Positions 22,856 to 34,942 of a stretch of DNA of 64,000 nt are shown here, one piece after another. How positions within the stretch are numbered: the stretch's first letter is position 1; each line of letters starts with the position of its first letter. The DNA lies in NCBI GenBank assembly GCA_037447655.1, contig JBBHKE010000079.1, positions 1-64,000 on the forward strand, given 5' to 3'. The notes beneath the pieces are model-generated. The model saw nothing but the letters and a program-made list of their open reading frames with translations, did not search any database and was not told the origin of the DNA. The stretch comes from Zygnema cylindricum. Lineage: Eukaryota > Streptophyta > Zygnematophyceae > Zygnematales > Zygnemataceae. Position numbers and translations under genes: made by a program.

Positions 22856-23903
22856 TGTAGAAATTGATGGTATTTTTAGTATTTTCTAGGTCTAAAATAA
22901 AGTGCAGGAAAAGAAGCCGAGGCAGTCTGACTCTAACTTCTCTCTCCAACTCTCACACTTGTTGCAGTCACTGAGAAGTTGGAGAGGAAGCTAGTGTCAT
23001 GGCTGCCTATGCTATCCAGAGATTTATCGGGTAGTAAAGTAGTTAATTTACTAAAAGGAAGTTGTCGCCTAAAGGATTTGATCGTGGTACCTACGAATAG
23101 GAAATGCCGCGGGTAGCCTGTAACCTCATCCATTTAGTCTAAGATTAGTGGTAAATGATATAGAGTGTATTACATATATAAACGTTAACATGTAGGCTAA
23201 TTCATTTAACAACAACTATATACGGGAAATATAGAGTCAATTATAAATGTACGGATTACGAGTACGAAGAATAAATAAGTATCACGCATTTGTTTCGATA
23301 GTGAAACAAATACATCGCAACTATTTATGACGGCTACGATTCAAATTGGCATTCAATCAGACGGTCGAAAAGCATGCCAAGGTTGCGGAAGAAGATTTTA
23401 GAGGTTTATGGTCGCCGCCACATCGGATGACACGTGGCACCACGGCATTGGATTTCGGCATCTCCAAGGATTACGGAAACGAATCCAAAAAACAAATGTG
23501 TCAACATTTTTGTCATGTCGTACAATGTTCATACATAACGTAAACTGGCAACTCTACCTTTTTGTACGGTACAACAATATGATTGGTGCCGTACGTCAGT
23601 AGATAGAGTTTTAGAGAGAGATAGGACTTAGAAAAAATTGTAGATAGGACCCTCTCTCCCATAGAGCTTTTTTACAAAAGGTCAACTTTGACCCTCCATA
23701 ACTTACTGCTCAAGGGAGTAAATTCAAAGATTATTTTTGCTATAGACTTAAGGGAGTCTTGCCTTCATAGGGGTGAAGGTGGTCAGAGTTTTTGTTTGCC
23801 AAGGTGGCGGTTATTCGTGCTGAAAGACAAAGGGTTCAGGGTTATCCTAGAGGCTTCGTGTGAGCTGCTTACTCTGAGGTCCTATGGAGGTTTCAAAGTT
23901 GTA
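22856..23903 (+). repeat. E6 5' LTR
   Basis: It begins TGTAGAAATTGATGG and ends AAGTTGTA (the sister LTR ends TTGCA, so the terminal CA has mutated). CACGTG occurs at 23431-23436 within gacacgtggc. Directly upstream is the broken E5 pol tail. Confidence 0.88.
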
Positions 23904-24912
23904 GGTTATGGGCCCACCATCTAGGATGCCAATATTTAATGGAGCTGGTTTTATATACTAGGAAAGTATGATGACACGAGCTCTATGTGAGAAAATGTTT
24001 TGGGGAATAGTGAGTGGACGGGTGAGGCGCCCATTCAGTCTTGGGATACCTCTTGGGTTTACAGGGGGCAGATTCACAAGAGATGCAGATCCAACTTCAA
24101 CGGAGGAGAAAAAGGAAGGAGAGGTGGTGGACAAAGGAAAGGAGAAGGAGATGACCACACTAATAGCAACTGGTTCGCCATTCATGTCACCTATTCAGAG
24201 GAACGAGGAGAATGATACTGATACCTAGGACTTCAACAATATGGCGGCAAAGCACTTCATCCACTTTCATCTTACTCAAGGACTTGCATGTCCTCATTTG
24301 CATGAAGAAAGGGCATCCGATCTTTGGATGGATCCTATAAAGATGTATCGAAGTGGTACGATTGAACAACAACAGTTGGCTGATCAGAAAGTAAAAAAGT
24401 ATGTATACAAAGGGGGGAAGATGTTGGATTTTTGCAATGAGCTTGCTACACTTTTCATGTAGCTAGAGAGTGCTGGAAAAGATTTTAGTCAAAAAGAAAT
24501 GGTTAACTGTCTACTGAAGAAGCTACCGGATGAGTTCGAAAACATAGTCAACCGTGTGCACAACTTGCCGGACTCAAGGTGGATATAGAACTCAGTGGTA
24601 GGAATGATTCTCGTTCGGGAGAATACAATTAAGACCCGAAGAGGAGGAATGAGTGGGCAAGCCTTGACAGCTGGGACCGACTGGAGGAACAAGGATTCCC
24701 GGAGTCCGATTGGAAAATACGGAGGGGGAGAGCAGAAATATCAAATCGATGAGTTTAGACCAAGGACTCCCAAGGGTTTATGTCATTTCTATAAGAAACT
24801 AAAGCACTTAATGGCGGAGTGCACTCAACTAACCAAGCTTCGGTTAAAGGAGGGGCAGACCGGTGGAACCCCGAGAGGAAAGAAAAAGGCCCTTATGACA
24901 CAGGTATATTAG
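23904..24912 (+). pseudogene. E6 gag
   Basis: From the primer site the frame reads an N-terminal gag block, then RVRRPFSLGIPLGF and a basic-acidic stretch. It is stopped by TAG at about 24226 (sister copies have Trp) before the DFNNMAAKHF block. The UBN2 domain at 24241-24462 (HLTQGLACPHLHEERAS, CNELATLFM) is stopped by TAG. Further stops and frame changes precede the knuckle, where the second cysteine is Tyr (CHFYKKLKHLMAEC). A particle protein could not be made from this copy. Confidence 0.8.
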
Positions 24913-26290
24913 GTTGAATCCGAAGACGAGGACGATGAGCTCCTATTGGATGAGAAGTTGGAAGCGACAAACGAGGTAGAAATTCCACGAAAGCATAAAT
25001 GTGCTTTCGGTGGATTGAAAGGTGAAGCAGGCTGGATTGTAGATTGAGGTGCCTCCACCCACATGTGTTGGGATAAATACTTGTTCACTAAGATAAAAAA
25101 GATTCCCACCGTAGAGATAGAGTACACGGATGGGAGGATAGTCACTACTACTCCTGTAGGATTGGTAGATCTGAAAGTATTGGTAGGAGGAAAGACATCT
25201 ATAGTTACATTCTCTGATGTATTGTTTATTCCGAAGCTGATCAAAAACCTCATCTCTACGTCTGTATTAGATGATAAGGCTTTTGATAGTAGCACTAGGA
25301 AAGGAGTCCTTACTGCTAGTTTTGAGGAGGAAGTTTATTGCACAGCTGAAAAAGGTAGCCAAGGGATGTTTAGGATGATTTTAAGCAATGAAAAAAGAAA
25401 CTTTATAATGCTGGTGTTCATGATATTATGATGTGGCATAAGAGGCTTGGGCATGTGAATCTAGACAAGTGAAGAGAGATGAAAAAGATGTGAGTGGTGG
25501 AAGGGATTAAATTCAGTGAGAGTGATAATATAAGTGATTGTAGTGGATGTGCTCAAGGTAAAGCACACAGATTGCCCTTTCCTAAAACACCCACCTATAG
25601 AAGAGAAAAAATTATAGATCTAGTACACACAACTATTTGGGGACAAGCCAAAGTGCCCTCACCGGGGGGGAAGAGATTTATGATGACTATCACTGATGAT
25701 TGGTCTCGTTATTCAAGGGTGTATTTTTTCAAAAATAAGTCAGAAGGTAGGATTGTTTTAGACAATATAAAGCATGAAGCGAAAAACTCCATGAAACTCC
25801 AATCAAGAGAATAAGGAGTGACAATGGTGGAGAGTATACTTCTAACCAGTTTGAGGATTTTTTTGAGGGAAGATGGAGTCTAACACCAAAAGACAGTTCC
25901 ATAAAACCCAAAACAGAATGGGGTAGCTAAACGATTAAATAGGACATTGAGTGATAGTGCTAGAAGTATGTTGTCAGATAAGAAGATAAGAAAAAGGTTT
26001 TGGGCAGAAGCAATGAACTACGCTAATTACCTCAAAAACAGAGTTCTTACCTCAACTATAAAAGATCAAACACCATATGAGAAATGAACTGGTTGAAAAC
26101 TAGACATATCTCAATTAAAGGTTTTCGGTAGAGAAGTATTCAGTCTAGATATAGATCGGTTTTATTGGAAGCTAGATCCTAAAGGAAAACCGGGATACTT
26201 ATTAGGATATGATGAGGATGTTAAAAGATATAGAGTTTACGATCTAAAAAGGGAAGATATAATCTTAGTAAAACATCTAGTAGTTTTGGA
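24913..26290 (+). pseudogene. E6 protease and integrase
   Basis: The protease box reads IVD-stop-GAST: the serine after the catalytic Asp is TGA at about 25047. 25063-25431 continues the protease and the start of GAG-pre-integrase (EKGSQGMFRMILSNE), and after a frame change WHKRLGHVN. 25494-25814 carries CSGCAQGK and the first integrase position as HTTIWGQ, where the catalytic Asp is Thr. The core continues with SDNGGEYTS and decayed codons to the C-terminal LGYDEDVKRYRVYD near 26220. Integrase would be dead by active-site loss as well as frameshifts. Confidence 0.8.
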
Positions 26291-27345
26291 TGAAGGAAAG
26301 TCCGTGGATCCCTTCAAGTATACAAAGTTAGTAAAAATCAGATTTGAGTCAAAAAAAATCGATGACTTTGAGCTTCCTAACTATCCAGGTTTTAGAGAAG
26401 CTAACATTCTTGCAGGTACAAATCAAACCGAAAAGGACTTGGCTGCGAAAACTCTATTGACAACTCTACCGGAAGCGGAAGACGTGATGGAAATTGCTTG
26501 GAATCAAGGGATAGGGGAGAAGCCGATATTGTTCGAAAGAACCCACGAGAACCATCTATTCACGCCATATATTTTGAGGGAAAAATGAGAAGTAGCAAAA
26601 GATTACAAGAAAAACATGTTAATAACAAGGTAACAAAACTATCTCATCAAGATGAACCTCAAACTTATGGAGAGGCGATGACTTGTCCATAAAGGAACCA
26701 GTGGAAGACAGCCATCAATGAGATGGCCTCAATTATGGCAGCGGATACTTGGAAGCTGGTGGACTCTCCACCTAACTGAAAACCAATCGGTTGTAAGTGG
26801 GTTTTCAAATTAAAACTGAACCCGGATAACACCATTGAGCGTTACAAAGCCCGATTAGTGGCAAAAGGATTTACACAGAAAGAAGGAATCGACTATGAGG
26901 AAACCTTTGCCTCGGTGGTCAAATTTCCCTCCGTCCGCATACTTCTTAGTCTTGCAGTTGCCAAAGACATGGAGGTGCACCAGATGGACATCAAGACAAC
27001 CTCTTTGCATGGAGAATTGGAAGACGAGATCTTCATGCGACATCCCAAAGGATTTGTGGAGGAAGGAGAGGAGAGTAAGGTATGCCGGCTGAATAAATCC
27101 CTTTACGGTTTAAAACAAGCGCCTCGACAGTGGAATAAGAAACTTGATGAGTTTCTTACCGGTCAAGGATATATCCGGATCAGCTCAGATCACTCAATCT
27201 ATGTTTTTGAAGATGAGGAAGGTATTATATTTATTGCAATTTATGTTGATGATTTGCTTATTTTAAGTAAATCAATGGAAAAAATTAAAAAACTCAAAAC
27301 TGATCTTTAGGGGAGATTTGAAATGAAAGATATGGGGGAAGTAAA
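26291..27345 (+). pseudogene. E6 reverse transcriptase
   Basis: The linker (26286-26588) and N-terminal block (QWKTAINE, KPIGCKWVFKLKLNPDNTIERYKA) are broken by stops. A 150-codon open stretch at 26858-27310 carries [58 protein letters not shown] and the intact catalytic YVDD near 27244. It ends at a TAG (27308-27310) where sister copies have Arg or Lys. This is one of the longest continuous reverse-transcriptase stretches in the window. Confidence 0.82.
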
Positions 27346-28238
27346 ATATATTTTGGGAATTTAAGTAGAAAGAGACCGAGAAAGAAAGATTATAAGATTG
27401 ACTAAAAAGAAAGCAATAGGGAAGATGCTGGAAAAAATTCAGATGGATAAAGCTAATAGTTGTACAACTCCAATGGAGTTAAAGAAGGGAAATGAGAGGA
27501 GTGAGGAAGAAGGAGTCATAGTCTTAGACGAGTAATTAAGTCCTGAAGAACAGAAGTTCATGCAGACTATTCCTTACAAGCAAGTAGTGGGAAGCCTAAT
27601 CTATTTTATGAATTGTACCCGGCCAGATTTAACTATAGTTGTAGGAGTGCTGAGTAGAATTCTAAATGCTCCCACTAAGAAGGATTGGGAGGCAGCTAAG
27701 AGAGTCATTAGATATTTCATAGGAACTAGGGATCTATGGTTGCATTTGGGTGGGGAGAATACTGACATCACTACTTGGAGTGATGCCAGTTAGGGTGATG
27801 CTCCGATAAAGAGATGTACTTCTTGATATGTATTATATGTGGTTGATGGGGCTTGCTGTTGAAGTAGCAAACAGCAAAAGGTTATTGCTTAGTCCACCAT
27901 GGAGGCTGAGTATATGGCCTGTTGCTCTGCTGTAAAAGAATTGATGTGGGTTAAGTCTTTGCTTGGTGAGCTTGGTCACCTTAAGAGTGGTGTGCATAAA
28001 TTTTTTTGTGATAATCAGGCAGCGATGGCTTTTTCTGCCAATCATAAACATCATTTTAAAGCCAAACACATGGACATTAGACTCAGCTTTGTTAGAGAGA
28101 AAGTAGAAAACAAAATAATCAGTTTAGAGTACTGACCAGATAGCGAGATGGTGGCTGATATGATGACCAAACCTGTGCCTTCCCCTAAGCAAATTTTTTG
28201 CATGGAGAAGTGTGGTTTGAAATTAAAGAGTGACTTGA
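27346..28238 (+). pseudogene. E6 RNase H and pol C-terminus
   Basis: The frame 27560-27793 reads QVVGSLIYFMNCTRPD, then WSDAS followed by a TAG. 27899-28135 carries MEAEYMACC, FCDNQAA and HMDIRLSFVREKVENKIISLEY, then TGA. The final KLKSD codons and polypurine tract (aaaataaggggag) lie just before 28251. Active-site Asp and Glu positions are kept. Confidence 0.8.
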
Positions 28239-28250
28239 AAATAAGGGGAG

Positions 28251-29625
28251 TGTAGAAATTGATGGTTCTTTTAGTATTTTCTAGGTCTAAAATAAAGTGC
28301 AGAAAAACAAGCCGAGGCAGTCTGACTCTAACTTCTCTCTCCAACTCTCACACTTGTTGCAGTCACTGAGAAGTTGGAGAGGAAGCTAGTGTCATGTTTG
28401 CCTATGCTATCAAGAGATTTACGGGGTAGTAAAATAGTTAATTTACTAAAAGGAAGTTGTTGCCTAGAGGATTTGATCCTGGTACCTACGAATAGAAAAT
28501 GCCGCCGTTAGCCGGTAACCTCATCCATTTAGTCTAAGATTAGTGGTAAATGATATAGAGTGTATTACATATATAAACGTTAACATGTAGGCTAATTCAT
28601 TTAACAACAACTTTAAACGGGATACATAGAGTCAGTTATAAATGTACGGATTATGAGTACGAAGAATAAATAAGTATCACGCTTTAGTTTCGATAGCGAA
28701 ACAAATACCTCGCATCTATTTATGACGGCTATGATTGAAATCGGCCTTCAATCGGACGGTCGAAAGCATGCGGAGATTGCGGAAGAAGATTTCGGCGATT
28801 TATGGTCGTAGCCCCATCAATGACATGTGGCACCACGACATTGGATTTGGGCATCTCCAAGGATTACGGAAACAAATCCAAAAAAATACATGTGTCGACA
28901 TTTTTGTCATGTCGTACAATGTTCGTACATAAAGTACACTGGCAGCAGTACCTTTCTGTACAGTACAACAATATGATTACGCGCATTTGTTTCAATGTAC
29001 GGTACCGCGCATTTGTTTCGATAGTGAAACAAATACCGCGCAAGTATTTATTACGGCTACGATTAAATCTGCATTTCAAGCGGAAGGCCTTAATGATTGC
29101 CAGATCAAGGAAGAAGATTTTGGTGGTTTTTGGTCATCGCCACATCGGATGACACGTGGCAGAATAACATTGGATCGTGGCATCTCCGGGGATTAAAGGA
29201 GCAAATCCACATATACCACGTGTCGACATTTAGGCCATGTCGTAGAATATCCGTACAAAAAGTACACCGGCAGCTGTACTTCTGTGTACGAAAGAGAAAT
29301 ATGATTGGTTCTGCACATCAGTAGATAGAGTTTGTGAGAGAGAGAAGACTTAGAAAAATTGGTAGATAGGACCCTCTCTCCCAAAGAGCTTCGGTAGAAA
29401 AGGTCAACTTTGACCCTCCATAACTTACTACCTAGAGGAGCAAATTCAAAGATTCTTTTTGCTATAAACTCAAAGAAGTCTTGCTTTGAGATGGGTGAAG
29501 ATGGTCAGAGTTTTTTTTTGCCATGGTGGCGGCTATTCGTGCTGAAAGACAAAGGGGTTAGGGTTATCCTAGAGGCTTCAAGTGAGCTGCTTACTCTGAG
29601 GTCCTATGGAGGTCTTAAAGTTGCA
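28251..29625 (+). repeat. E6 3' LTR, chimeric (1375 bp)
   Basis: 28251-28978 matches the E6 5' LTR. At 28979 (after aacaatatgatt) the sequence jumps back to an earlier LTR position and reads about 330 bp that resemble the E3/E14 subfamily (accgcgcatttgtttcg to agtacaccggcagctgtac). From about 29330 to 29625 it again resembles E6, ending AAAGTTGCA. The middle promoter-proximal module is therefore present twice, in two subfamily versions. Confidence 0.8.
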
Positions 29626-30859
29626 GAATGCCACGTAACTTTTGGGATAGACGTGTAGATTTTGTTGTTGGCTACTAGTAGGATGTTAGTTAAGGTCCAC
29701 TAGATGGGCAAAGCTATTATTTCTTTGGGTCAAAGTTAGGTGTTTCACATCAATTCATGACTTTTTTGGCTCGTGAGTGTATTATAGAAGGACATTTGGC
29801 TTCCAATCCAGTCGGAACTAGTCGCTTAACATTTTGCCCTAAGTGTACTATAGCCTGTTTTGTCTTATGTTTTTACGATAAGAATCTCTGCCCACTGATT
29901 AGCTTTTGGTATTGCTTTGAATTTGGCACTTGCATTAGGACAAACTTTGGTGGTATAAGGCACTTGGGGCCGAAGAAGATAGGTTGTTTTTTCAGTAATT
30001 TTTCCTGAGAAAACCCCCCGAGAATTCAATCAATCTTTTTGTTGGAGAACTGTTGCATTGTGTGGTGGACTTTATTGCCATCTTTGTTTAGGATTGTCTT
30101 TTGTGGAAATCGTCGCTCGGGTGAGTGGTTGGCACTATCCTCTTTTTGGGCGGTTTGGAATTTCGCTATTTGAAACTTAGAAGAGTATGGTCAGATCCGT
30201 ACGGCGAATCTGAGGGTTAAAGAAAAATCATATCAGTCTTTTGGATAATTTAGAGAGGTTTCTTCTTCTAAGTTTTGTCTTCGTTGTACTCCGGGGTATG
30301 TGAGCTTGCTTCACCATTTTCATTGACTTCTATCTTTATTTCTGTTTTCTGGGGCAAGGTGATATTGTTAAATTTGAAAGAGGTGATAATTATTGTCTCT
30401 TTATTTCTGCATGGATGTTATTTGCGTATTTTTGTGGTCGTCCTTTGTTTTTGTCCGGAGTTCTTGTAGGCCGGATTGGATGACTCGCATTACCTTTCCA
30501 CCCTTTGGATAGTATTCAACAATGTAGCATTTAGTGGGCTTTTGGGGGATCACCACAGTACTGAAAAAGCCACCTGTCTCTTTAAGTTAAAGAGGATAGG
30601 TGCTTACGGTGGAGTAATTTCATAAAAGGATTTAGCTTCTCTGTTTCGGTCAGCTATGGGAGGAGGAGAAGTTCAGGAAATGGATCTTTTGGGTGTCAAA
30701 CGAGAAGAGCATGAGAGTCAAGAAGCAGTAGCACAGGAGGAAGAGTCCCATGTGTCAAGGCATCAATTTCCTTTGCCTCAACTTTAAACATAGAGTTGTT
30801 TCTTCAGGGAATGATTCTTGAGGCTGTTACATTTGAGACTCCTCGAAAATAATTAGTGA
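29626..30859. other. Spacer without recognisable gene
   Basis: The stretch is T-rich on the plus strand, with no LTR landmarks. Open frames are shorter than 85 codons and match no family I know. A decayed mobile element is possible but not supported by any motif. Confidence 0.45.
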
Positions 30860-31495
30860 GGCAACCCTCTCCACCACCTCTACCTGTCTTTTCTCCCGAG
30901 AATATCCCAACTTTGTCTGAGGCTTGCTAGATCTAGGGTCGCGAAGAAGGTGGAGAGACCGACATTATCCCCTAAATCACGTAGTAAGGGCTTGGCACAT
31001 AAGGAAGCGGTCCTCGGTCACCCTCCCGAAGTAGGACACCATACGAGATCTAAGGCTCGGATAGCGGAGATGTATATGGATGTAGAAATTTTGGCAGATC
31101 CTAACCGGCCTAGTCGTAAAGAAATCTTAGCCCTTCACAATCTTCATGAGTTGAAGGTTAAGAAGGAGTTGGTGCAGCGTATAGCTAGGTCCGACCGAGC
31201 CAAGATCGTACGCCCAGTGGGAGGTGTAGTGGAAATATTGAGCAATCCATCAGAAAATGGCTCTTCAACCTCTATGCGAGAACAACAGGGGATACCATCA
31301 ACTTCGCACCGGCATCATCCCCTTTCTCAAGACTTTCCAACAAGTGGACCGTCTAAGGGCACGGCAAGCTCACGGGCCCGGGCCGGGAAAGGAACCAATA
31401 AGCAAAAGCTACCTAAGCCGAAAAGTGTGCACCGGTTCGATCATCGAGACATCAAGGGCAGATTCGCTCCTCTGCCTAAAGATGAGTCGGGTTAG
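30860..31495 (+). CDS. Unidentified open frame, about 212 codons, basic and low-complexity C-terminus
   Basis: The plus-strand frame is open from 30860 to the TAG after 31495, but no ATG opens it; the first in-frame initiator-like codon is GTG at 30950. The protein is rich in Arg, Lys, Ser and Pro, with a charged, probably helical centre (EILALHNLHELKVKKEL) and a Ser/Gly/Lys-rich tail ending FDHRDIKGRFAPLPKDE. I do not recognise it. Possibilities are a gag-like or ORF1-like protein of an old transposon, or an exon. A separate frame upstream (ATG at 30657, 46 codons) is also acidic and may belong to the same decayed gene. It lies directly left of the truncated E7 LTR. Confidence 0.4.
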   Translation, partial: GNPLHHLYLSFLPRISQLCLRLARSRVAKKVERPTLSPKSRSKGLAHKEAVLGHPPEVGHHTRSKARIAEMYMDVEILADPNRPSRKEILALHNLHELKVKKELVQRIARSDRAKIVRPVGGVVEILSNPSENGSSTSMREQQGIPSTSHRHHPLSQDFPTSGPSKGTASSRARAGKGTNKQKLPKPKSVHRFDHRDIKGRFAPLPKDESG

Positions 31496-31549
31496 TTAAA
31501 ATCTATCTAAAGGCTTCTTGAATTTTGTAGTCTAATGGAAGACATAGAA

Positions 31550-32400
31550 TTACAAAAAGAATCATTGAAAACGGCCAACCATCCAATTAATTATGGGGTG
31601 GCGAAAATGCCAATTTATACAAACTCTCAATGGGAGAGGTGACCGTCTAAATTTTTTTCTAAGTCTTAAACCCCTCTCACAACCCCTATCTACCATAGTA
31701 CGATCTAATGAAATCACTATATAGTACAAAAAGGTACTACGGCCGATGTACTTTTTGTACGACCTGAGTACGACAAGGCCATTGAGTAGACGCGTGTCCA
31801 CTTTTAACTCACTTTTATGTTCTCCAAAATTCTCGCCATCGAATGTTATCTCTCCACGTGTTGCCATATCACGCCACGTCGAAAAACCGCCAAAGTGACA
31901 TTTTGAGATTTCGGCACCGACATGTGCCGTCAAATAATAAACCGACATTTTATATTAGCCGTCGAAACAAATGTCCTATTGATTTGTTTTGTGCGAGATC
32001 ATGTTCACACTATATATTAGTTAGTTCTATGTTTTTTCATTCGTCATTCCGTTAATTGAATTCATGATCATAACACAATTTAAATAATTATCACACCCTA
32101 TGTAATTTAACAAACTCCTACGACAGACCGGTTAGAGCTCCCGGCTAAGCCTCGCTCTGCCGATTAGATGTTCGAGCCTTGCCGGACTCAACCTTTTGTT
32201 GAGAGTGACTTATGTCACTCTTCAATCTTACTTATGGAGTTGAGGTAGCCATGGCTCTACCCCTCTCTATCTTTTTCAGTGACTGCACAAGTATAGGGGC
32301 TAGAGAGAAGGGATGGAGGCAATTGCCTGTACTTTTCTTGTCATTTTTCCGTTAATCTTTTAGACCTAGAAAATACCCTATAAATCTAGTAATTTCAACA
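31550..32400 (-). repeat. E7 3' LTR (truncated)
   Basis: It is collinear with 44860-45693 from aatcattgaaaacggcc to taatttcaaca. The outer 150 bp or so of the U5 side is replaced by unrelated sequence. On the plus strand it carries GGTTAGAGC and GTTCGAGCC words (tRNA A/B-box-like), followed by a CTCAAC-CTTTT-GTTGAG hairpin. Confidence 0.82.
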
Positions 32401-32404
32401 CTCC

Positions 32405-33829
32405 CTTTATTTTTTAGTCTAATTTTTACTTCATTTTTAGTCTACAATTTTCTCTATAATATTTCAACTTGGGAGAAGGCACTGGTTTTGTCATTATAGT
32501 AGCCACCATTTCCTCATCATATCGATATACAAGATTCACAATCTTATTCTCAACTTTTTCTCTCACAAAACTCAATCTTATGTCCATATGCATAGGCTTG
32601 AAATGATGTTTTGGATAAGTTGCAATTATAATGGTTGCTTAATTATCACAAAACACTTCATGTTTTCCCTCCTTCATATACCTTAGTTCTTACAACAAGG
32701 ACTTGACCCACATCAACTCTTTCACAACAGAACAAGTGGCCATGTACTCAGCCTCCATAGTAGACTGAGCAACCACCTTTTGTTGTTTGCTGCTCCAACA
32801 GCAAGCACCTTCCCCCACATACAACACCTACCCAAAAGTGCATCTTCTCATAGGTGCATCCCTATAACTCACATCACTCTAAAAAGTGATATCAGTGTGC
32901 TCCCCTCCCAAATGGAACCATAACTCTCAATTTCCTTCCAGATATCTCATGACTCTCTTGGCTGCCTCCTAATCTTTCTTCTTAGGATCGTTAAGACTCC
33001 TACTAAGGACTCCTATTGTTGCCGCTATGTTCAGCCTTGTATAGTTCATAAAGTAGATCATATTTTCTACAACCTGTCTATAAGGAATAGACTTCATAAA
33101 ATCTCTCTCCTCAAGACTCATCTGATCATCTAAGATTATCACTCATCTTTTTACACTCCTATCACTTACTTTCTTCAAGTCCATGGGACTGGTACAACTT
33201 TTTGCCTTTACCATCAGGAATTTCTCAAGCATATTACCTATTACTTCTTTCAGAGTAAGTTTGATAATCCTTTTCCCCCTATCTCTCTCTATTTGGATTC
33301 CCAAAATATATCTTGCCTCCCCTAAATCGTTCATGTCAAATCTGCTTCTAAGATCTTTCTTTAACTTATTGATCTTTTTCAAAGACTTACTTAATATAAG
33401 TTGATCATCCAAATAAATTGCAATAAAAAGTACACCATTATCATCTTCAAACATATAGAGAGAATGGTCAGAGTCGATCGGGATATATCCCAAACTAGTG
33501 AGAAACTCATATAGTTTGTTATTATTTTGTTTGGGAGCCTGCTTCAGTCAATATAAGGATTTTATGAGTCTGCAAACTTTGCTCTCTTCTCCTACCTCCA
33601 CGAACCCCTCTGGTTGCGGCATGAAAATTTCTTTCTCTAACTCACCATTGAGAAAGGCAATCTTAATATGCATCTGGTGTATTTCTATGTCTTCCGCTGC
33701 TGCCAGACTGAGGAGAATCGTTATTGATGGGAACCAAACAACAGGAGCAAAAGTCTCCTCATAGTCAATCCCCTCCTTTTTGGTGAACTCCTTTGCTACC
33801 AATTGATCCTTATATCTCTCAATGGTATT
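32405..33829 (-). pseudogene. E7 RNase H and reverse transcriptase (C-terminal part)
   Basis: The minus frames show [47 protein letters not shown] (33548-33829), and the polymerase box as YLDD instead of YVDD in 33143-33493. Decayed RNase H blocks follow (SDVSYRDA-like near 32870, MEAEYMAT near 32745, FCDN near 32650) and a C-terminal tail at 32410-32470. The E8 element enters between the LNPDN and TIERY codons. The YLDD substitution and the many stops argue for an old, dead copy. Confidence 0.78.
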
Positions 33830-34777
33830 TTTTGTTTTACGACCACTAGAGCAGGTGGAGCAGCAGCAGTAGTAGTAGAAGTAGACATAATTCACCCACT
33901 GAAGCGTACCAAAAATCCTACCCAACAGCTAATTTCTACAGCTCAATAAATTTGACAGAAAGGTCTAAACAGCTTCAAACTATACCACAGTATAGTGTAT
34001 CACAAAGTCTGACAACTACGAAAGTTTCATCACAATTGATCTAACATACACTAAGATATGCAACTCAGAAGTTTCCCTAAAACAGTTTGCCGATTACACA
34101 GTCTGGAATTCTGGATTTATAAAATGTTCTACGTCCTAAGTTTTATACTCTACATTTAGTTGTCCTACTTGATAGTGTTGTACCGCCGATATAAGTGTCC
34201 CTAAGAGATACCTCCAAAGAACTAAACTTCCACTAAGGTCAAGTGCTCCTAATCACGCTGAAACTAATGTATCACTCTTAAATGAATATTACTGAGAATC
34301 ATATACAGGTGATTTGTTCAAATATTTGTCGCCGGCTTAGTGACACTTGTCTGGATACGTCTATCCGGCTTTTGCAGAGCACCAGTTAGCGAGTTACTTG
34401 TTTATCCCCTTATGAATCTTGTTTGTTGGCTTGATTCATATCAATCGCTGCTGCACAGTTCAATTCTTAATCATATTCAAATATTTGTAGTTGCGTTGCA
34501 GCTGAGTTTGTCCTGTACCAAATTTGCCGCAGTTGTGTTTTGTCCGTTGCGTCGCAGCTGTGTTGTCCATATAGATCGTATCAAAGATTACCGCAACTGC
34601 GCTTGTCCCGTGTGCGTTGCTGCTGCGTTGTTCCACTCTATGCGTGACACGTACATGCTAGTGTCGGTACCAATCAAAAACCTGCACTGTGTTTCTGACG
34701 ACAACGCGTGTCCCTAAAGATCTATATTTCCACTGTTCTACTAATTTGCTAAGAATGAAAGTTTTCCAAAAACAACA
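33830..34777 (-). repeat. E8 3' LTR
   Basis: It is collinear with the 5' LTR at 40263-41271, including the shared segment ccgccgatataagtgtccctaa and the gtcgccggcttagYgacact block. The polypurine tract on the internal side is TTTAGGGGAG (minus strand, 34778-34787). The inner end reads TGTTGTTTTTGGAAAAC. Confidence 0.88.
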
Positions 34778-34872
34778 CTCCCCTAAAGCTTAAGACTCAA
34801 CCAGTCACCCAGTCCTACTACATCGCAATATTGGACTATCACAGCATGGCAGTATAGTAGTGCAACAATTTA

Positions 34873-34942
34873 GCTATTCACTTAATCCCACCGCGTCTCT
34901 ACAATACTTCAGCTTCATAGCAAAAAGAGTCTTAGTGAGCAT
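34873..34942 (-). pseudogene. E8 pol C-terminal codons, separated by E9
   Basis: The minus strand reads MLTKTLFAMKLKYCRD and ends GLSE before a stop. This matches the C-terminal pol segment of other copies (MTKPLPSPKLIFCKE). It is the true continuation of the RNase H frame whose other part lies right of E9 at 36205. Confidence 0.75.

Larger units (their letters stand above)
22856..29625 (+). mobile_element. E6: Ty1/copia retrotransposon with a chimeric 3' LTR
   Basis: The copy has LTRs of 1048 bp (5') and 1375 bp (3'), the primer site GGTTATGGGCCCACC at 23904-23918 and all pol domains. Flanks differ (TCTAA before, GAATG after). The extra length of the 3' LTR comes from a second, differently derived copy of an internal LTR segment. 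Coding sequence is broken by more than ten stops or frameshifts. Confidence 0.9.

Noticed and set aside
24909-25295. 128-codon minus-strand open frame
   Set aside because: Exactly antisense to the E6 linker and protease codons; equivalent antisense frames appear opposite other gag and protease copies, e.g. 9326-9700 and 62888-63262.
30950-31495. Start of the unidentified frame at 30950
   Set aside because: That codon is GTG, not ATG; the open frame continues upstream to 30860, so 30950 is not a supported eukaryotic start.
31562-31948. 128-codon minus-strand open frame
   Set aside because: It lies wholly in the E7 3' LTR and has no domain; the sister LTR lacks a matching frame.
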